64,000 nt of DNA from JAOUEA01 sp963762075 (GTDB taxonomy: Bacteria > Actinomycetota > UBA4738 > HRBIN12): contig CAVXJC010000005.1 of assembly GCA_963762075.1 (NCBI GenBank), positions 1 through 64,000 on the forward strand, in the 5' to 3' direction. Positions 60,596 through 64,000 of the stretch are shown in pieces. The notes under the pieces were generated by a model. The model was not told the DNA's origin. It was given only the letters and a program-made list of their open reading frames with translations, and did not search any database. The position numbers were made by a program, and so were the translations under genes. Positions within the stretch are counted from its first letter, which is position 1, and every line of letters starts with the position of its first letter.

Positions 60596-61219
60596 TCAAT
60601 CGCGCACGATCACCGCGCGCCACGCGCGCACCTCACCGGCGTCGAGGTTCGTCTCGAACCCTGCCGGAACGATCTCCCGCACCTTCCACCCGACCGAGAA
60701 CGTGCTCCGCAACTCTTCCTCGGTGACCCGGCGGGGGCCCCAACCCGGCGGCTCGGCATCGCTGAAGCAGAGCAAGTGCAGCACGCCGCCGGGCTCGAGC
60801 GCATCGTGCACGCTCGCCGCATAGACCGGCCGTTCATGGTCGTCGAGCACGTGGAAGAGTCCACAGTCCAGCGCCGACCCGAACCGCCGGCCGAGCCCTG
60901 CGACATCGAAGACATCGGCGACCAGGAAGACGGCGGAGACGAGGTCGCGGTCCCGCGCCTTGTCCATGGCCTTGCCGATCGCCCGCGGCGACGCGTCGAT
61001 GCCGAGGAGGTCGTGCCCACGCTCGGCCAGGGCGAGCGCATTCTCACCCGTGCCGCACCCCAGATCGACGATCGCCGACCGGAACGATCCCGCCTCGGCG
61101 AGCGCCAGCACCTCGCGCTGCGGCCGTCCGATGTCCCATGTCGGCACGCCGATGTAGGCATCGTCGAACCCCATCGCGTTGGGCGTGCCGTACGGTTCCA
61201 TCCGTGGCTGCTGGTTCAT
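60596..61219 (-). CDS. Class I SAM-dependent methyltransferase (Methyltransf_25 type)
   Basis: A 207-residue protein. SAM motif I is AIVDLGCGTGENALALAERGHDLLGIDASPRAIGKAMDKARD, motif II FLVADVFDVAGLGRRFGSALDCGLFHVLDD, and the post-motif VHDALEPGGVLHLLCFSDAEPPGWGPRRVTEEEL. The WGPRR/EEEL ending is common to thiopurine-methyltransferase-like and tellurite-resistance-like actinobacterial enzymes. Ends convergently 1 bp from the GNAT gene. Substrate unknown. Confidence 0.92.
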   Translation of the reverse strand: MNQQPRMEPYGTPNAMGFDDAYIGVPTWDIGRPQREVLALAEAGSFRSAIVDLGCGTGENALALAERGHDLLGIDASPRAIGKAMDKARDRDLVSAVFLVADVFDVAGLGRRFGSALDCGLFHVLDDHERPVYAASVHDALEPGGVLHLLCFSDAEPPGWGPRRVTEEELRSTFSVGWKVREIVPAGFETNLDAGEVRAWRAVIVRD

Positions 61220-61420
61220 GGGGCGCCAACCCTATCCCCTCACCCAACATCGGGCGATACGGCTGACGCCCGGTCGCACGCAGAACCATCGAGATGAGTG
61301 GAAGGGAGAGGATCACAGATGCCGGTGATCGAAGATCTCCTCATTGCCTCGGTGGGCGGAATCGACGTCGGCTGGGTCCGGACTTCCTCGACTGGGGCTG
61401 AGCAGCACTATCCTGGGTGT

Positions 61421-62275
61421 ATGAGCTTGCTCCTTCTGCGTGACGAGCTGCCGACGCTTCGTGCGCCCGTGCTCATCGGGGCATTCGACGGCTGGATCGA
61501 TGCAGGAGGCGCGGCTTCCGCGGCAGCCACGATCTTGGCCGGAGATGCCCAGGAGCTCGCGGCGGGAGACTCCGACGCGCTGTTCGACTATCGGTCGCGG
61601 CGTCCGGTGCTCGACGTGGTCGACGGCACTCTCTCCGAGCTCGATTGGCCGGCGCTGACGATCGTGCGCCGAGCAGAGGGGGCCCGCGACCTGCTCGTGT
61701 TGCACGGGCCCGAGCCCGACTTCCGCTGGAAGGAGCTCGCCGAGCAGGTCATGGAGGCTGCCGTGCGCCTCGGCGTCGTGCAGTGGGTGAGCCTGGGGGC
61801 GATCCCGGCGGCCATGCCCCACACACGACCCGTGCACGTGTTCGGCACGGCATCGCAGACCGGACTGCTGCACGACGATGTCGAGCAGGGCCCGCAGGGC
61901 TTGCTGCGGGTGCCGGCGGCGTGCCTGTCGGTGATCGAGATGGCGGTGGCGGGCGCGGGCATCCCGACCGTGGGCTTCTACGCGCAGGTGCCGCACTACG
62001 TGGGCGGATCCTTCGCCGCGGCCACGATCGCCCTGCTCGAACAGACGGGACGCCACCTCGGCGTGGACCTGCCGCTCGGGGATCTGCCCGACGAGGCGCT
62101 CGCCCAACGGCAGCGACTCGACACGGCCGTCGGCGGCGATGACGACGCCCGCCAGTACCTGGAGCGCTTGGAATCGATCGCCGGCGAGGAACACGTTCCG
62201 TCGGGTGACGAGCTCGCGTCGGAGATCGAGCGGTTCTTGCAAGGGGAAGCCGGGGGCGGCGAACAGCGACTGTAG
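61421..62275 (+). CDS. PAC2 family protein (proteasome assembly chaperone-like)
   Basis: A 284-residue protein from ATG 61421, chosen because TATCCT (61409-61414) ends 6 nt before it (leaderless) and PAC2 homology starts there (LRAPVLIGAFDGWIDAGGAASAAATIL). An in-frame ATG at 61319 with GGGAGAG would add 34 non-conserved residues. Other conserved blocks are FDYRSRRPVLDVVDGTLSELDWP, LLVLHGPEPDFRWKEL, LGAIPAAMPHTRPVHVFGTAS and GFYAQVPHYVGGSFAAATIALLE. In actinobacteria PAC2 proteins are linked to ATP-grasp and proteasome-type genes, but none is seen here. Confidence 0.88.
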   Translation: MSLLLLRDELPTLRAPVLIGAFDGWIDAGGAASAAATILAGDAQELAAGDSDALFDYRSRRPVLDVVDGTLSELDWPALTIVRRAEGARDLLVLHGPEPDFRWKELAEQVMEAAVRLGVVQWVSLGAIPAAMPHTRPVHVFGTASQTGLLHDDVEQGPQGLLRVPAACLSVIEMAVAGAGIPTVGFYAQVPHYVGGSFAAATIALLEQTGRHLGVDLPLGDLPDEALAQRQRLDTAVGGDDDARQYLERLESIAGEEHVPSGDELASEIERFLQGEAGGGEQRL

Positions 62276-62294
62276 GCAGGCTCGCCGGCAACGC

Positions 62295-63062
62295 TCAGCG
62301 TTCGACGAACACCACGACGCCGGCGAGCATCACCGAGATCTCGACGAGCTGGTTCGCGGCGCCGAGCTGGTCGCCGTTGATACCACCTACCTTCCGGCGG
62401 ACGATCACGATCGCCCCGAACGTGGCGAGTGCGGTCGCCGCCAGCGGAAGCCAGGCGTGGAACCCGAACGCGGCGAGGGAGAGCGCGCTCGTGAGCGCGG
62501 CGAACGCCCAGCCCGCCGGTGACGGTGGACCGGCGAGCGTCACCAGCGTCTCGGGCGCCGGGGGGATCGCGCGCATCATGACGAGCGATGACGCCCGGGC
62601 GAGCACCATCGCCGGCACCAGGGTCCTCGCGAACGCGTCGAGGGCCATCGGCGCGAGGGCTGCGAACTTCGTGGCGAACAGCAGCACGAGCGCCACCGTT
62701 CCGTAGGTGCCGAGCCGGCTGTCGCGCATGATGCGGAGTCGCTCGTCCGGCGTGCGTCCGCCCCAGAGACCGTCGGCCGCGTCGGCGAAGCCGTCCTCGT
62801 GGAAGGCGCCTGTCGAGAACACCATCGTCGCGAGGGCGGCGATCGTTGCGAGCGATGTCCCGAGCGGCTCCTGCAAGGCCCATCGCACGCCGATGCCGAT
62901 CGCGGCCACCGCCACGCCCACGAGCGGGAACGCGCCCATGGCTCGCTGGAGGTCACCCTGCTCGAAACGAACACGAAGCGGCAGGCGCGTGAGGAACTGG
63001 GTCGCGACGCCGATGAGGCGCATCCACTCGCGGGGGCCGCCGATCGCGCGCCGAGTGCTCAC
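62295..63062 (-). CDS. cobS: Cobalamin-5'-phosphate synthase (adenosylcobinamide-GDP ribazoletransferase)
   Basis: About 255 residues from a GTG at 63062 that overlaps the cobT stop (GTGA). ATQFLTRLPLRVR opens the family; FSTGAFHEDGFADAADGLWGGRTPDERLRIMRDSRLGTYG contains the metal-binding DxxxD pattern of CDP-alcohol-like CobS enzymes. Several TM helices follow, ending GGINGDQLGAANQLVEISVML. The enzyme joins adenosylcobinamide-GDP with alpha-ribazole (phosphate) at the membrane in the last step of B12 assembly. Confidence 0.95.
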   Translation of the reverse strand: MSTRRAIGGPREWMRLIGVATQFLTRLPLRVRFEQGDLQRAMGAFPLVGVAVAAIGIGVRWALQEPLGTSLATIAALATMVFSTGAFHEDGFADAADGLWGGRTPDERLRIMRDSRLGTYGTVALVLLFATKFAALAPMALDAFARTLVPAMVLARASSLVMMRAIPPAPETLVTLAGPPSPAGWAFAALTSALSLAAFGFHAWLPLAATALATFGAIVIVRRKVGGINGDQLGAANQLVEISVMLAGVVVFVER

Positions 63063-64000
63063 ACCGGTCCCCACTCCTCGAACGTCGCCACGTCGGTCAC
63101 GGCTGCGGCCGCCAGGCGCACGATCGGCACGGCCACGAGCGCTCCGCTGGCCTCTCCGAGGCGCAAGCTCAGATCGACGAGCGGATCGAGGCCGAGCCGC
63201 TGGAGCAGCAGGGCATGGCCCGCTTCCGCCGATCGATGCCCCGCGAGACAGTGGTCGAGCGCACCGGGGCGGGCGACGTGCAGCGGCGCCACCGCTGCGC
63301 AGACCACGAAGCCGTCGAGCACCACGGGCAGCGACCGACGGCGGGCCTCGGCGACGGCGGCCGCGATCGCGACGAGTTCGGCTCCGCCGACCTGGCGGAG
63401 CGCCTCAACAGGTGAGAGCCGGGCAGCTCGACCACGGGCCTGCTCGACCACGGCGATCTTGTGAGTGAGGCCATCATCGGTGATGCCGGTACCACGCCCG
63501 GTCCAGTTGGCGCGGGTCGCCTCCGAATATCGAAGCGCAGACGGCCGAGGCCGCCGTGGTGTTGCCGATGCCCATCTCGCCGAGCACGAGCAGATCTGCG
63601 CCCTCCCCGGCCGCGCGTGACACGGCATCTGTGCCCGCCTCCACACATCGCTCGAACCGCTGCGGCGTCAGCGCCGGCTCGACCCTGATGTCGCCGGTCG
63701 GCTCGCCGACGCCGACGTCGATCGTTCGGATCCGGGCGCCGAGCAGCCGAGACATCACCGATGCGGTCGCGACGCCGGCATCGAGCGCCGCCAGCATGGT
63801 CTTCGTGACCTCGGCGGGGTAGGCGCTCACGCCTGCCGACGCCACGCCGTGGTCGGCGACGAAGATGACCGTCGAGACGTTCTCGACCGTGGGGCGGCCC
63901 GTCCGATGCCATCCCGCGAGCCAGACGGCGATCTCGTCGAGCCGGGCAAGTGCGCCTTGCGGGCGCAGCACCGAGCCCGCCCGGGAACGCACGGCGGCCA
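63059..64000 (-). pseudogene. cobT: Nicotinate-nucleotide-dimethylbenzimidazole phosphoribosyltransferase, +1 frameshift, 5' end beyond window
   Basis: The minus strand runs from the window edge: VLRPQGALARLDEIAVWLAGWHR, VIFVADHGVASAGVSAYPAEVTKTML (VADHG motif), LVLGEMGIGNTTAASAVCASIFGGDPR (GEMGIGNTT motif), then the frame breaks at an extra base near 63505. The other frame continues WTGRGTGITDDGLTHKIAVVEQA, VLDGFVVCAAVAPLHV and LRLGEASGALVAVPIVR. The corrected protein is a normal CobT, which transfers phosphoribose to 5,6-dimethylbenzimidazole to make the lower ligand. Operon with cobS. The first residues lie outside the window. Confidence 0.88.

Noticed and set aside
1..64000. tRNA, rRNA, CRISPR repeats, IS ends and integrases across the window
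   Set aside because: No cloverleaf-like tRNA with a T-loop GTTCGA context in order, no repeated spacer pattern, no transposase or integrase motif was seen. Absence by eye is not proof.
63062..64000. Cobalamin riboswitch ahead of cobT-cobS
   Set aside because: The 5' end of cobT lies outside the window, so the leader cannot be seen; nothing like a B12 box occurs between cobT and cobS, which overlap.

Overview
The window is very GC-rich and gene-dense. GTG and TTG starts, 4-nt start/stop overlaps and leaderless-looking promoters are common. The gene families (PAC2, SigG-like ECF sigma factor, LigC-type ligase fold, P450 with a small 3Fe-4S-type ferredoxin, LLM flavoenzyme, LtrA, HxlR/ArsR/TetR/MerR regulators, many VOC, SRPBCC and alpha/beta-hydrolase proteins) point to a soil or sediment type Actinomycetota chromosome. 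I cannot place it below phylum. I saw no rRNA, tRNA, IS element, phage gene, CRISPR array or origin. It reads as ordinary chromosome with much detoxification and regulatory accessory content. No stretch over about 300 bases lacks a gene or gene remnant; the largest plain gaps are about 200 bp (32159-32362, 59547-59769).

Layout. 1-9.2 kb: small enzymes, a TolB-like secreted protein, twin quinone oxidoreductases divergent from a TetR with two palindromic operators, a cysteine-synthase-like gene, alpha/beta-hydrolases and DinB. 9.2-18.6 kb: a damaged stretch in which an HxlR gene, a hydrolase remnant, a serine hydrolase, a PAS-cyclase, a NarL-type two-component pair and an MMPL transporter all carry one-base frameshifts, almost all +1. 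This suggests either an error-prone assembly segment or recent decay. 18.7-31.5 kb: serine hydrolase, TOPRIM protein, two mirror-image ArsR/SRPBCC operons, ECF sigma factor divergent from a 14-TM exporter, and a DmdA/GcvT-like demethylase. 31.5-41 kb: TetR, OmpR-type two-component system with membrane partner, LtrA, methyltransferase, ferredoxin-P450 operon, Cys-rich small protein, and a truncated P-loop kinase. 41-49 kb: MerR divergent from a membrane protein, LLM enzyme, a second OmpR-type system with PepSY protein, two tandem paralogous lipoproteins, and a TetR-SRPBCC pair with twin operators. 49-59.5 kb: ABC-2 exporter with its NarL-type system, nitroreductase, GGDEF-EAL protein, a DNA-ligase-fold pseudoenzyme next to an AlkZ-like glycosylase, and a large unknown membrane protein. 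59.7-64 kb: GNAT, methyltransferase, PAC2, and the lower-ligand cobalamin genes cobS and cobT (cobT runs off the window).

How the genes work together. Most clusters are small local circuits: a one- or two-component regulator next to its target, with a visible palindrome between divergent genes (4169-4214, 22400-22435, 31493-31509, 41525-41588, 49146-49185). The most unusual items are the LigC-like protein that has lost every nucleotidyl-transferase lysine, the tandem lipoprotein paralogues, and the clustered +1 frameshifts.
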